From Saccharibacillus brassicae (GTDB lineage Bacteria; Bacillota; Bacilli; Paenibacillales; Paenibacillaceae), in contig NZ_CP041217.1 in assembly GCF_006542275.1 (NCBI RefSeq), positions 558,001-622,000 of the forward strand: a stretch of DNA of 64,000 bases, read 5' to 3'. The notes below the pieces were generated by a model that saw nothing but the letters and a program-made list of their open reading frames with translations, was not told the origin of the DNA and ran no database searches. Position 1 is the stretch's first letter. Each line of letters starts with the position of its first letter. The translations under genes and the position numbers were made by a program. Below are positions 40,101 to 47,857 of this stretch, piece by piece.

Positions 40101-41398
40101 GCTGCTTTTCTTGGTGTGGGCTTCGGCCTCCATTCTTTCAATATCGTATTTACATAAAAAGGGCTGTTCTTGAAGTCGATATGCTCATTTGCCTGTTCAT
40201 AATGCAGCGTTGGAGGAATCGCTTGATGTTTCAGTGACAGGATGATTTTGATTAACCCCGCCACACCTGCAGCGCCTATCGTGTGCCCGATATTCGTTTT
40301 GACGGACCCGATCGGACAAGATTCCTTTTCCATCTCGTTTTCTCCAAATACATCGGAAAGCGCCTTAATCTCAATGGGATCGCCAAGTTTGGTCCCTGTT
40401 CCGTGCGTCTCCACATAATCAATAGACGCAGGGTCTATCTGGTTATCCTTATAGATCGCTCGTAGCAAATTAACTTGACTCATGGCACTTGGCGCAGTAA
40501 TACCATTCGTTTTACCGTCCTGATTGATGCCCGAAGCAGAGATCACGCCGTAAATATGGTCGTTATCTGCAATAGCCTTATCCAGTTCCTTGAGCACAAC
40601 GATTCCTGCACCTTCACCAGGAACAAAGCCGTTCGCTCGGTTATCGAAAGCTTTACATCTCCCATCGGGAGATAACATTCCCAGCTTGGAAGAGGTCAAA
40701 TAAAGATCTGGCGTGGACATGATACAGATCCCCCCAACCAGTGCCATCTCGCATTCACCTTTCAGAATGCTTGACGCCGCAAGGTGGATGGCAACGAGTG
40801 AAGAAGAACAAGCGGTATCCAAGCTAATAGCAGGTCCTTTTAAATTGAGGAAATAGGCTACCCTCGCCGCCAAAATTGCAAAATCATTACCCATCAAGCT
40901 ATACGGATTTGGTGGATGTCCACCTTCTTTAATAAGATTGATATAATCTCCTGGCCTTGCACCTATAAAAACCCCGACATTTTTGTTGCTCAGATCAAGT
41001 TCTGAATATCCCGCATCTTCCAGCGCATGATAACACTCTTCGAGGCAAATTCGCTGCTGTGGGTCCATGTTCTCGCCTTCAATCGGTGTGACTGAGAAGA
41101 AATCTGCATCGAAACGATCAATATCGGCTACAAACCCTCCCCACTTGCTCATTGTTTTGTTATCTGCTCTTATATCAGGATCGTAATAGTTCGCAACCGA
41201 CCATCGCTGCTCAGGAACGACCTGGATGGAATCAATGCCATTTTTTAGATTATTCCAATATTCATCAGCAGAATTAGCGCCGCCGTATTTGCACGCCAAC
41301 CCGATGATGGCAATTTTCTTATTTGTATTCGCAGCTTCTTTCCGTTCCTTTGCAGCTTCATTCAGTATAGCAGGAATTGGGCCGGAAAAAAAACAGTT
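34136..41398 (-). CDS. Trans-AT PKS: KS-DH-KR-ACP-KS-DH, reading frame without its own start
   Basis: The open frame runs from about 41398 to the stop at 34136. The first ATG/GTG/TTG-class codon is TTG at 41299, but the conserved KS N-terminal strand (KIAIIGLACKYGG) is encoded upstream of it. That implies fusion to the preceding NRPS gene across a frameshift (see findings). Numbered from 41299: KS1 with Cys164, His299 (ETHGTGT) and His339; DH1 with an intact DHVIHGDVVVP (His622) and LLDGALH (Asp779); KR (from about 870; GVYLITGG near 1083, GVIKD); ACP whose site reads FNS (Ser1380, Asn for the usual Asp); KS2 (from 1481) with Cys1636 and HGTGT; and DH2 with DHVVMGENILP and LMDSAIQ, both intact. 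The protein ends just after DH2; the matching KR is in the next protein. Post-KS linkers carry the SLP(V/T)YPF signature. Confidence 0.9.
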   Translation of the reverse strand, partial: NCFFSGPIPAILNEAAKERKEAANTNKKIAIIGLACKYGGANSADEYWNNLKNGIDSIQVVPEQRWSVANYYDPDIRADNKTMSKWGGFVADIDRFDADFFSVTPIEGENMDPQQRICLEECYHALEDAGYSELDLSNKNVGVFIGARPGDYINLIKEGGHPPNPYSLMGNDFAILAARVAYFLNLKGPAISLDTACSSSLVAIHLAASSILKGECEMALVGGICIMSTPDLYLTSSKLGMLSPDGRCKAFDNRANGFVPGEGAGIVVLKELDKAIADNDHIYGVISASGINQDGKTNGITAPSAMSQVNLLRAIYKDNQIDPASIDYVETHGTGTKLGDPIEIKALSDVFGENEMEKESCPIGSVKTNIGHTIGAAGVAGLIKIILSLKHQAIPPTLHYEQANEHIDFKNSPFYVNTILKEWRPKPTPRKAAVSSFGFSGTNSHVVIEEYSGGTNRSNSDHSYYLIPVSAKSKESLRGKISQLRAWLKASDGQTIGDIAFTLSVGRTHFDERISFIVETKEQLLAMLENDYSNVKGKTTVTPDSTICDNLIGKLTAMDPDSPAYKANLESLRDLYIKGCEINWRKLYENRRYQKLSLPVYPFEKKRYWIEPVRNEQSRLTTSVGHTFFDNILRERHNIHYTVNLNNQSELVKDHVIHGDVVVPGAFYLEMVMKALEMYHVTYEEIAIDNLRLLQSVVLREQDTCLTLSIDTSVMTFVVSSGDNIVVTGAYSTSQDRVPESFDLDHFVALAHVSFNKNEIYRQHLGASVQYGPTYRVVQTVYNRNDELLARVDDGLEPVRYENGIIHPILLDGALHAVVVSEQWRSLNATYLPYSIGKVRVYRKLVAPCYSRIKITDHNVTNRYMKCQIAIYDREGQPLVAIEDFVLKALPEKAPKLLYYAPHWIERSIPRGQNFKQETVILLDRDESNYKVLTESNLVGKVILVKTGPQFKAEYPIYQINVYNELDYHTLLEHFAMHEIDFKNLLIVPEITNNNESPLNQAKEVAHPLFLLCKALIRVTGKRNYNVLALLNANHHENYPFYAGLGPMMQTISLEHPTFRFRTLSHHWLNVDAQKVCEELFHYASSNEIKYDHNVRMEKELQEAKVASSSNIQFKGVYLITGGLGGIGHVVASYLSRYPLSTIVLLGRSPHDASTNRLLASIPGDRVIYKSCDLAVESDVKQVIVDINRELGPVKGIFHCAGVIKDRLFFQKEWSDFGQVMEAKVAGTVYLNKYTDNVDFMVYFSSVTSTFGNKGQSDYAYANGFMDCFAAYRDGECQKGYASGKTISVNWPLWISGGMQLSESDKHRMKQEKGWEGLPDEVGMDALFSILSSGYQNIGVLYGYENNLRLPVNQTVTDHREADSSRIGIETSRPEIDKEKVKEEIAGMIAAVTKMSVKQVIGKKSFEQFDFNSLMIMELTDRLEKVFGSISSTLFYEYNSLDELADYVIDHYHEVLLAKYVASTNQVVMGERDLIKNRAISKGEPETVMIEVPIADNKERTIASSHSGYPGVQDIAIIGLAGRYPGANSTDALWELLKNGKSSISEIPKDRWDWKTYYTEDKKAFGGIYTKWGGFIDDIDKFDPVFFGISPREAEQMDPQERLFLETVNASIEDAGYTPENLCASRRVGVFVGAMNADYITGASFWSIANRVSYVMNFQGPSMAVDTACSSSLVGIHMAMESLYNGTSECVIAGGVNLIVDPYHYQRLSGKTMLSSGRECKAFGAGADGFVDGEGVGAVVLKPLSAAERDGDHIYGVIKGTMINAGGRTNGYTVPNPNMQRQLTKEALRRANMDARTISYIEAHGTGTELGDPIEVAALAGAFEENTTDKQFCAIGSIKSNIGHLESAAGIAGLTKVLLQMKYGQIAPSLHAKELNPRIDFNRMPFFVQQELSEWVRPIINNVRYPRRAGLSSFGAGGANAHVIIEEYMQAETTSDNLAYSLHNPVIILLSAKSDEKLREHAGNLLAWIRKDQYTNRDLIRIAYTLQVGRVAMEERLAITVTSLEQLERKLTAFVEHLGEAEGIYRGYVTGDKALGAVLGFDEDIQFAIESWINKGKYDKLLGLWVTGLDVDWAKLYSQKKPERISLPTYPFARERYWLMEREAPAENNSPVFVQAVGYLNPLLHRNTSNLEEQRFSSTLTGKEFFLKDHVVMGENILPGAAYMEMTRAALRQSALWGEGHDIRLKNIVWSTPFAVKGSSQELHIGIYPEEDREIGFEIYSEGANGEEETVVHCQGRAVFLSKTSHEHTEEVDIRAVQADCSERFIGSTKCYDWFSALGVDYGSGHRGIECLYIGERQVLAKLIIPESVSAGAGDYILHPSLMDSAIQATIGLTIGNQAKEGISERTTKVPFALEELDIIGQCSKCMWAIVRMSDGVNTDQHMQKLDIDLCDENGVIQVRMRKFAFRALEAESEGMAYVG

Positions 41399-44334
41399 TC
41401 AGGAATAATGTTGATATTTTTCTGGGTGCTCATATACGCACCTAGTTCATCAATGCTTGAAAAATCGTACAAGTCGCTAATGGCAAGTTTGGTCCCAAAT
41501 TTTTTATTCGCTAGATTTAAAAAGTCCACAATGGTCAATGAATCGAAACCCAGAGCATAATACTTCTTCCCATTTTCAATCAATGAACGCTCTACTTGAA
41601 GAACGTTCGCTGCTAAATCAGCCAAAATATCATTAATTGCTGTGACCTCAATAGAAAGCGTGGTTTCCGTTACCACGGTTGATTCAGAATGGGGTTCAAT
41701 CTTTGGTTCAGATTCAGGTTGAGGTTTCGACTCCGGACTTAAATCAGGTTGTAATTCAATTATGATGTTGTTGTTCTTAGAATGGATATACGATGTTAAC
41801 TCGTCTATGCTTGCGCGATCGTAAAGATCCGTAATGGCTAACGATATGCCAAACCTCTCATTGATAGCGTTTAAAAAATCTACAATGGTCAATGAGTCAA
41901 AGCCTAACGCATAGAACTTCTTCCCACTCTCGATCAAGGAGCGTCCAACGGATAACGTTTGTGCTGCTTGGGAAACGAGCTGTTCTTTTATGTCACTCAC
42001 GGAAATGAGGCTCGGTTTTGTATCACTTCCCGATAATTCGGTTAAAGTCCATAATTGTTTCCGATCGATTTTACCGTTCGGTGTCCTTGGTAATTTTTCT
42101 ACTCGAATGAATGAAGAAGGAATCATATAATCGGATATTTTGGGTTTCAGGAATTCGTATAATTGGTCATCTGTAATCGATTCCTCTTCTCTCAATGCGA
42201 TAGCCGAGTATAACCGGCTGACTCCCGGACTGAGTTCTTTAACAAAAACAGCACATTCAGCAATTGCGTCGTTCTGCTCTATTACGCGTTCAATGCCCGT
42301 CAGCTCAAGTTTAATCCCCCTGATTTTCACTTGGTGATCGCGCCGACCTAATAACTCAATCGTTCCGTCAGGTAAATACCGACCATAGTCGCCCATTTTA
42401 TATAATCGAGGACTCGAACTATCTTTGAATGGATTTTCGATAAACTTTTTTGCATTGCCTTCGTTGTCATTAAGGTAGCCTGTTGCTAATGCCACCCCTC
42501 CGATATGCAGTTCACCCTCAATTCCAACTCCCGCCAATTTTAAATCCGAATCAAGTACGTACACTTTAACATTCCGGATCGGTTTAAACCCGGGCAATTT
42601 ACCCGTTCTGGCTGCAGTGGTTTTGGAATCTACATATAAAATCCCGTTTACCTCTGTCGCGCCGTAATCATTTAATAACGTAACCTGAGGCACAACTCTT
42701 TTAAAAAGTTTCAATAAATCTACGGTCAACGGTTCTCCTGCAGTAATACATAATTGCATCGCTGATAACAATCCCTTATCTTCAGGCGACTCTAAAATAC
42801 GCTTTAGTAGCGAAGGGACGACGGTAAGATGCGAGATCTGATGACGGGCAATCGCACGAACTAGACTATTCGGATCTTTTACAATTGAATCAGTCAATAT
42901 GACGGTGGGAACCCCTTTGAGTAGTCCCCCCAGGAACTCCCACATGGACGGCATGAAATTCATACTCGTCCGTTGACCCATACAAGAGTTTTCTCTGAAA
43001 GGGTAATTCGACCAAATCCAATTAAAACGATTAATCAATTGCAACTGTTTGTGAATGACACCTTTCGGTTTTCCAGTTGAGCCCGATGTATACATGATTA
43101 AGCAATCGCGTTCCAAAGAGAAGTTGCTTGCCGAAATACTTGGCTCGTAGGAAGCAGCATCGATTAAATGATGCTCGCTCATCACGATTGTCCTGTAGTT
43201 CGAAATTTCGCTTACTCTCTGATCGGTTGTAAAAATGAGTTCGACTTTAGCATCCTCAATCATGTAATGAAGGTGTTCTTCCGAATAAGAGGTGTCCAGA
43301 GGAAGATAAATATTGCCTGACTTCCAAACTGCTAACATGGCAATTACGGTATAAATGGACCGCTCGCCATAATAGCCAATAACCTGATTACTAACGTTTA
43401 ATTGCGAGATTTCTAATGCCAAATGATCGACGGAACAGAGCAGATCGATATAGGAAATATAAAAAACATTGCTTTTATTATCATCATAGATAAAAGCAAT
43501 GTCCTGAGGGGTCTGGTAGGCTTGTTGTTCGAATACATCATACAGCGTCTCTTGGAACTGATATTGTTCTGGTAATCCTGCCCATTCTTTGATCCTACTG
43601 AGTTCATCTACCGAAAGATAGGAAAGCGTGGAAAGTGCTGCATCTGGGTTTCTAATGAACTCTGATAAATAGGTCGAATAATGGTTCACAATTCGATCGA
43701 TTGTATTTCCAGCGATCATGTGAGCGTTATACTTCATCGTTATGATGACATGATCTTCATTGGTCGACATATTCATAGCAAGCACATGACTGGAATCAGC
43801 ATTGCATAGCGCTATATTGAGGTTGTCTAAATCGTGAGCATGGAGTTTTTCCTTCATAATAAAGGAAGCCAAATTCTCCACGATATCCGCAAGCTTAGAT
43901 TGTTTCGAGTAGTTCAACGTGTCGAATTTCAACTGTACTCCTTTGCAATGCATGCTCCAGGTGGTGACATTCGCATCCGTAAAACAAACGAATAAAGCAA
44001 TCATAATGCCAGCATAGTAAAGAAGATCCGGATTAGACTTGCTATCCCCGATGAGCAAGCTTCGATGCATGTCCCTAACCTTTTTCACGTTGCCAGGTTC
44101 AATGAATAGAAAATCAAGTCCAGCTTCGCCTTTGTGGTGTTTTTCTGCATTCATTACAGCTAAATCTATAAATTGACGACCTTTAAGAAAACCTATAATC
44201 AGTTCTTTATAATTGGCGATATATGTTTGAATGTTATAATCTAACGTACTATTGTCTACATAAAGTTCATCTTCATAAAATCCATAGTGTATTTTTGAGT
44301 CACTTAACGTATTTAATAGTTTGAGAGGTTCCAT
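41362..44334 (-). CDS. Loading NRPS-like protein: C-domain remnant-A-ACP-ACP
   Basis: ATG 44334 is chosen because AAAGGAG lies 8 bp upstream; a longer frame starts at 44370, used for numbering here. Residues 1-255 look like a decayed condensation-type domain: only a C-terminal-lobe pattern (YNAHMIAGNTIDRIVNHY) is visible and no HHxxxDG is present. The A domain (about 265-775) has TSGSTGKPKG, a GATEVNG core and the PNGKIDRK lysine. The position equivalent to Asp235, which normally binds the amino group, is Met473; the derived code is M-P-W-V-I-A-D-G-I-K. A non-amino carboxylic acid is therefore likely. Two near-identical ACPs (GFDSLTIVDF, Ser826 and Ser943) are joined by an acidic Pro/Glu/Ser linker. 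The frame ends shortly after ACP2, at a T8 run. It follows the O-methyltransferase gene by 16 bp. Confidence 0.88.
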   Translation of the reverse strand: MEPLKLLNTLSDSKIHYGFYEDELYVDNSTLDYNIQTYIANYKELIIGFLKGRQFIDLAVMNAEKHHKGEAGLDFLFIEPGNVKKVRDMHRSLLIGDSKSNPDLLYYAGIMIALFVCFTDANVTTWSMHCKGVQLKFDTLNYSKQSKLADIVENLASFIMKEKLHAHDLDNLNIALCNADSSHVLAMNMSTNEDHVIITMKYNAHMIAGNTIDRIVNHYSTYLSEFIRNPDAALSTLSYLSVDELSRIKEWAGLPEQYQFQETLYDVFEQQAYQTPQDIAFIYDDNKSNVFYISYIDLLCSVDHLALEISQLNVSNQVIGYYGERSIYTVIAMLAVWKSGNIYLPLDTSYSEEHLHYMIEDAKVELIFTTDQRVSEISNYRTIVMSEHHLIDAASYEPSISASNFSLERDCLIMYTSGSTGKPKGVIHKQLQLINRFNWIWSNYPFRENSCMGQRTSMNFMPSMWEFLGGLLKGVPTVILTDSIVKDPNSLVRAIARHQISHLTVVPSLLKRILESPEDKGLLSAMQLCITAGEPLTVDLLKLFKRVVPQVTLLNDYGATEVNGILYVDSKTTAARTGKLPGFKPIRNVKVYVLDSDLKLAGVGIEGELHIGGVALATGYLNDNEGNAKKFIENPFKDSSSPRLYKMGDYGRYLPDGTIELLGRRDHQVKIRGIKLELTGIERVIEQNDAIAECAVFVKELSPGVSRLYSAIALREEESITDDQLYEFLKPKISDYMIPSSFIRVEKLPRTPNGKIDRKQLWTLTELSGSDTKPSLISVSDIKEQLVSQAAQTLSVGRSLIESGKKFYALGFDSLTIVDFLNAINERFGISLAITDLYDRASIDELTSYIHSKNNNIIIELQPDLSPESKPQPESEPKIEPHSESTVVTETTLSIEVTAINDILADLAANVLQVERSLIENGKKYYALGFDSLTIVDFLNLANKKFGTKLAISDLYDFSSIDELGAYMSTQKNINIIPETVFFPAQFLLY

Positions 44335-44350
44335 CTTGTAGCTCCTTTCA

Positions 44351-45016
44351 TCATTTTCTACGAATTGCAAAGGTTAAACCGTCCCCAATAGGCATTAAGC
44401 TCATAGTAACTCGGTCATCAAGATGAACTCTTTTATTGACTTCACGGATGGCACAGACGTCGCGTCCTTGATTGAACTCATTAATGACACTGCCACCCCA
44501 AAGTACATTATCGAGTAAGATCAATCCTCCTACTCTTACAAGTTTCATTGCCAATTCGTAGTAATCAAGGTAACCTTCCTTATCCGCATCAATAAAAATG
44601 ATATCGTAGAAATTCGCTTTCTGCTCATTTAAAAGCTGACGCATCGACTCAGAAGCTGGAGCGATTATTAAATCGATTTTATCTTCCACTCCAGCTTGAC
44701 GCCAATAATTTCGAGCCATTTTACACCATTTTTCATCCACATCAAGACTCGTTATTTGACCACCCTCAGGCAAAGAGAGCGCCATCCATAATGCTCCATA
44801 CCCAGTAAAGGTTCCTACTTCAAGAATCTGCTTCGCATTCATTAATTCAACTATCATCGCAAGAAATTGTCCTTGCTCTGGCGGAGTCTGCATTGCGGAC
44901 ATAAGCATTCTATTCGTTTCTTCCCGGAGTTCCTGCACAACCGCAGGTTCTCTAAGTGAATTGATTAGAAGATACTCGTATAGCTCATTCGATAAATCTA
45001 ACGTTCTTTTCCCCAT
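44351..45016 (-). CDS. SAM-dependent O-methyltransferase, catechol/caffeoyl-CoA type
   Basis: The 221-residue protein has the class I methyltransferase layout of the caffeoyl-CoA/catechol OMT family. The SAM-binding loop is LEVGTFTGYGALWMA, the acidic beta2 end is SLDVDEKW, and metal-ligand regions are FIDADKEGYLDYY and LLDNVLWGG. Such enzymes methylate catechols with a divalent metal; a subgroup (FkbG-type) methylates hydroxymalonyl-ACP. The gene upstream probably makes 3,4-dihydroxybenzoate, so methylation of protocatechuate to vanillate or isovanillate is the best guess. Methylation of a later catechol or ACP-bound hydroxyl is also possible. It starts behind GGGAGG and lies 28 bp after the AsbF-like gene. 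Confidence 0.88.
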   Translation of the reverse strand: MGKRTLDLSNELYEYLLINSLREPAVVQELREETNRMLMSAMQTPPEQGQFLAMIVELMNAKQILEVGTFTGYGALWMALSLPEGGQITSLDVDEKWCKMARNYWRQAGVEDKIDLIIAPASESMRQLLNEQKANFYDIIFIDADKEGYLDYYELAMKLVRVGGLILLDNVLWGGSVINEFNQGRDVCAIREVNKRVHLDDRVTMSLMPIGDGLTFAIRRK

Positions 45017-45044
45017 ACTTACCTCCCTTGTTTCCTTTTAATTA

Positions 45045-45899
45045 CTAACCCAGTGGCTGAAAATCCGGCTGTTTTATCTCACGCAAAAACTTAATCTCGT
45101 CTATCGCTACGCGAATTGGATTACGATTCACTTCGAAGCATTCAATAGACACGTAACCCTGATAGCCTCTTCGATTTAATTCATTCAAAATTGCTCTATA
45201 GTCTAGATCGCCGTCAGCCAGGTTTCGGATGCCGAGTATTGCTCGATCTTTTTCCATCACATAATTAAAGGGAGTAATTAAGCCTAAGTTAGCCTCCGCA
45301 TTTTTGGCATGTACATGGATCGTATGCTCATAGAGCTTCTCAATAACGAGCAACGGGTCCATTCCTTTTTCATTTTCATACAGATTATAAAAATCGAGTA
45401 CCAAGCCCACGTTCGGACGATTAACATCCTTTAATAATTTCTGGATTGATTCAATTCGATCCGCGAGTGTATTCACATGTGTTTCAATCGCTATTTTGAT
45501 GTTAAACTCTGCTGCTTTATCCGCAATAACTTGTATTCCTTCCACTCCATTCTCCCATTCTCGTTGTGTGGCAAACTCGCTTCCAACTCTGCCTGTAAAA
45601 CAACGAATAATACGACAATCGATTTCATTAGCTAGATGGATGAATGTTTCGGCCTCCAAAACACTGTCTCTCCATTTCTTTTTGGAAGACGTAAAATCAA
45701 AGTAAGGCGTAATCATTGGTACTTGGAGTTTACTGTGATTAAGAAGCTTTTTTAAAGCAGGCAATGCAGCTTGATATTCAAACAAGTGCTTACTCCAGAT
45801 TTCAATACCTTCATAACCGAGTAAGCTAATAATATAAGCCATATCATCCAACTTTAATGTCCGATGTCTCCAAGCGATTGTACAAAAACTAAACTTCAT
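45045..45899 (-). CDS. AsbF-like 3-dehydroshikimate dehydratase (TIM-barrel, xylose-isomerase-like fold)
   Basis: The start at 45899 follows AGGAGGG by 6 bp; an upstream in-frame ATG (45926) is less likely. The 284-residue protein has the AP-endonuclease-2/xylose-isomerase-like barrel. It resembles AsbF of petrobactin synthesis in the right order: MKFSFCTIAWRH, YEGIEIWSKH, ITPYFDFTSS, RCFTGRVGS, IAIETHVNTL, VGLVLDFYNLYE and HVHAKN. Conserved Glu, Asp and His residues in these strands would bind the divalent metal. AsbF converts 3-dehydroshikimate to 3,4-dihydroxybenzoate. Here it sits directly before an O-methyltransferase and an A domain lacking the amino-acid-binding Asp, which suggests supply of an aromatic starter. 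Other sugar isomerases share this fold, so the reaction is inferred from sequence recall, not proved. Confidence 0.72.
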   Translation of the reverse strand: MKFSFCTIAWRHRTLKLDDMAYIISLLGYEGIEIWSKHLFEYQAALPALKKLLNHSKLQVPMITPYFDFTSSKKKWRDSVLEAETFIHLANEIDCRIIRCFTGRVGSEFATQREWENGVEGIQVIADKAAEFNIKIAIETHVNTLADRIESIQKLLKDVNRPNVGLVLDFYNLYENEKGMDPLLVIEKLYEHTIHVHAKNAEANLGLITPFNYVMEKDRAILGIRNLADGDLDYRAILNELNRRGYQGYVSIECFEVNRNPIRVAIDEIKFLREIKQPDFQPLG

Positions 45900-46173
45900 A
45901 AGTTTCCCTCCTAATAATTGAATCATTATTCTTCCTCAAACAGATTCCTCGTTCGGTTTTTAAAAATTTTCAAAAAAAATAGTACAATGTTAAGCGAACC
46001 TTTCTTCAGATTCATAAAGAGTAGCTTAGAAAGCGAGGAAGTATTTACGCGAAATTTTATCCTGTCATATCATTTATTGAAATTGAACATCAAATATTCC
46101 CAGAGTCAATGCTTGATTACATTCTTATAAATCACCTCCTATTAAATCAACGTTTATGAGTATTCCTCTGCTT
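45900..46173 (-). other. AT-rich intergenic stretch with orphan Shine-Dalgarno
   Basis: Between the MATE gene's hairpin and the AsbF-like gene there is no convincing gene. A perfect AGGAGGTGAT site (minus strand, about 46128-46137) is followed 9-10 bp on by ATG and at once by TAA, so no peptide is made from it unless a non-ATG start is used. It may be the relic of a deleted or mutated small gene. Confidence 0.35.
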
Positions 46174-46228
46174 AAAAAAAGATTTTATATACAAATTTTA
46201 ATAAATATTTAAAATTTGTATATAAAAT
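46174..46228 (-). terminator. Perfect 19-bp AT-only hairpin followed by T7, inside the operon
   Basis: Arms 46182-46200 (ATTTTATATACAAATTTTA) and 46210-46228 are perfect inverted copies with a 9-nt loop. On the minus strand they are followed by CTTTTTTT. The stem is long but weak in GC, so termination efficiency is uncertain. It lies 134 bp downstream of the MATE stop and before the AsbF-like gene, where readthrough would be required. It could alternatively be a dyad operator. Confidence 0.5.
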
Positions 46229-46361
46229 TCCTAAATATTCAGTCAGAAGAATTGTCTCAATGCAAAAATATACTACTGCTATCATCAATACAGGCTTTTA
46301 CCTACAGTCAATGAATCATAAAGGCTTTAATTAAACACCTCATAACAACCAATGTTAAAAA

Positions 46362-47774
46362 CTATACTCGCTTTTCGCTCGGTACTGAAGATTGATTATC
46401 AAAAATAGATGTGAACTTCACTTTTTTGAGATGTCCCTTTATCCATAGGAAAGAGATCGGTAAAGTTACAATGTTGCCAATAACCATCGAGATAAATATA
46501 CCATTTAAACCCATATCCAACTCGTAAATGAAGTATAAACCAAGGCCAATAATGAGAATGACTCTTATATACATAATAATGACAGCAGGCATTGGCCGAC
46601 CTGTTGCTTGAAAGAAGGAGCAAATAGTCCATGTAATGGCCATGAATCCGAATGTAAACGATATAATGAGTGCTTGTTGAGTCGCCAGTTCCACCACTTC
46701 AGGTATAGAAGTGAACCTTGCAAATAACCAAGGCGCCACTAATACATAGAAGGCAGCAATAACAGTAGATATTCCGAAAACGAAGAGCATACTAACGTTC
46801 AATGCTTTCTTAATGCGATCAAGCTTGTTACGTCCATAATTCTGAGAAACAAAAACCATTGTAGCCCCCGCAATAGCAATAATAGGTATGATCAAAACTT
46901 GATCGATCCTCCCGGTTAAAGTCCAGGCGTTCATCGCATTTTCACTAAAATTGGTTGTAATAATTTTATTGTAGATAATGGTAATTGAATAAATGGAAAC
47001 CGTCATCAGCAATTGCGGTAAACCAATACGCACGATTTCCTTCACAATGCGTTTATTAAACATGGAAAACCTAAAGTTTAAAGGAATTCTTGATTTCCCT
47101 TTCTTCAGAAATCGCATAACATACAGAAATGCAAAACACATTGCAATTGTTGTGGACAACCCAGCACCGGTGACCCCCATGCCCAGACCGAAAATCATAA
47201 TTGGATCAAGAATCAAATTGATAACTGTCATGAGCGTAAATGCGATCGCTAGCACATGGGTGAGTCCTTCTCCAAGAAGGATGCCTCCATAGACCTGTAT
47301 CAGAATCATAAAGATCAGGCCCGGTGCTAACGAGTACAAAAATTCCAACCCATATGCCTTCGCTTCCGAACTGAGTCCATCTCCTGCGAGCATATCGATC
47401 AGCTCTGGTCCGAACAAATAACAAACGAGAATGAATGGAATTCCAAGTACCATTGCCATGATGAACCCGCTGATTCCAAGGCTTTTGCATTCTTCAAACT
47501 TTCTTTCGCCAATCAACCGTCCTGTAACGGTACTGAGGCCAACAGCCAAACTCGAAGCGATAGCTTCAAAAACAAAAAACAAAGGAAATAACAGACCCGT
47601 TCCCGCTAAAAGAGCCGAAGATTTAGGATCTATCATGGCGATGTAATATGTATCAATAACTAGATAGACGTAATTTAACAAATTACCGATCAAAATAGGT
47701 AACGCAATTCTTATCATAATCGGAACTATCGGGCCTTCAAAAATTCCTTTTAGCATCTGTTCTTGAGCTTTCAA
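46362..47774 (-). CDS. MATE-family multidrug efflux transporter, likely product exporter
   Basis: The 470-residue, strongly hydrophobic protein has about 12 membrane segments in two similar halves. It has the MATE N-terminal pattern (PIVPIMIRIALPILIGNLLNYVYLVIDTYYI) and a second-half repeat (IVRIGLPQLLMTVSIYSITIIYNKII) after the central loop. The start is TTG, 5 bp after GGAGGG. MATE proteins export drugs in exchange for Na+ or H+. Its position between the AT-like gene and the starter-supply genes makes export of the polyketide the natural role. No ABC exporter is visible in the window. Confidence 0.92.
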   Translation of the reverse strand: MKAQEQMLKGIFEGPIVPIMIRIALPILIGNLLNYVYLVIDTYYIAMIDPKSSALLAGTGLLFPLFFVFEAIASSLAVGLSTVTGRLIGERKFEECKSLGISGFIMAMVLGIPFILVCYLFGPELIDMLAGDGLSSEAKAYGLEFLYSLAPGLIFMILIQVYGGILLGEGLTHVLAIAFTLMTVINLILDPIMIFGLGMGVTGAGLSTTIAMCFAFLYVMRFLKKGKSRIPLNFRFSMFNKRIVKEIVRIGLPQLLMTVSIYSITIIYNKIITTNFSENAMNAWTLTGRIDQVLIIPIIAIAGATMVFVSQNYGRNKLDRIKKALNVSMLFVFGISTVIAAFYVLVAPWLFARFTSIPEVVELATQQALIISFTFGFMAITWTICSFFQATGRPMPAVIIMYIRVILIIGLGLYFIYELDMGLNGIFISMVIGNIVTLPISFLWIKGHLKKVKFTSIFDNQSSVPSEKRV

Positions 47775-47857
47775 GTTATCCCTCCATAACCCTTTTTAAT
47801 GTTTACTATTACGATTAACAAATATATAACTATAGATAAACCGTTTATTTATAGTAT

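Noticed and set aside
4020-44334. HMGS-type beta-branching cassette, ER or methyltransferase domains
   Set aside because: Looked for in all linkers between KS and ACP; none found, though genes beyond position 1 could supply trans-acting ER or HMGS functions.
45918-46130. 70-aa plus-strand frame upstream of the AsbF-like gene
   Set aside because: It is antisense to the operon, has no ribosome site and is in AT-rich intergenic DNA.
46182-46228. Perfect AT-rich dyad as a replication origin
   Set aside because: A single dyad without iterons or a replication gene; the T7 after it and its operon position fit a terminator or operator better.
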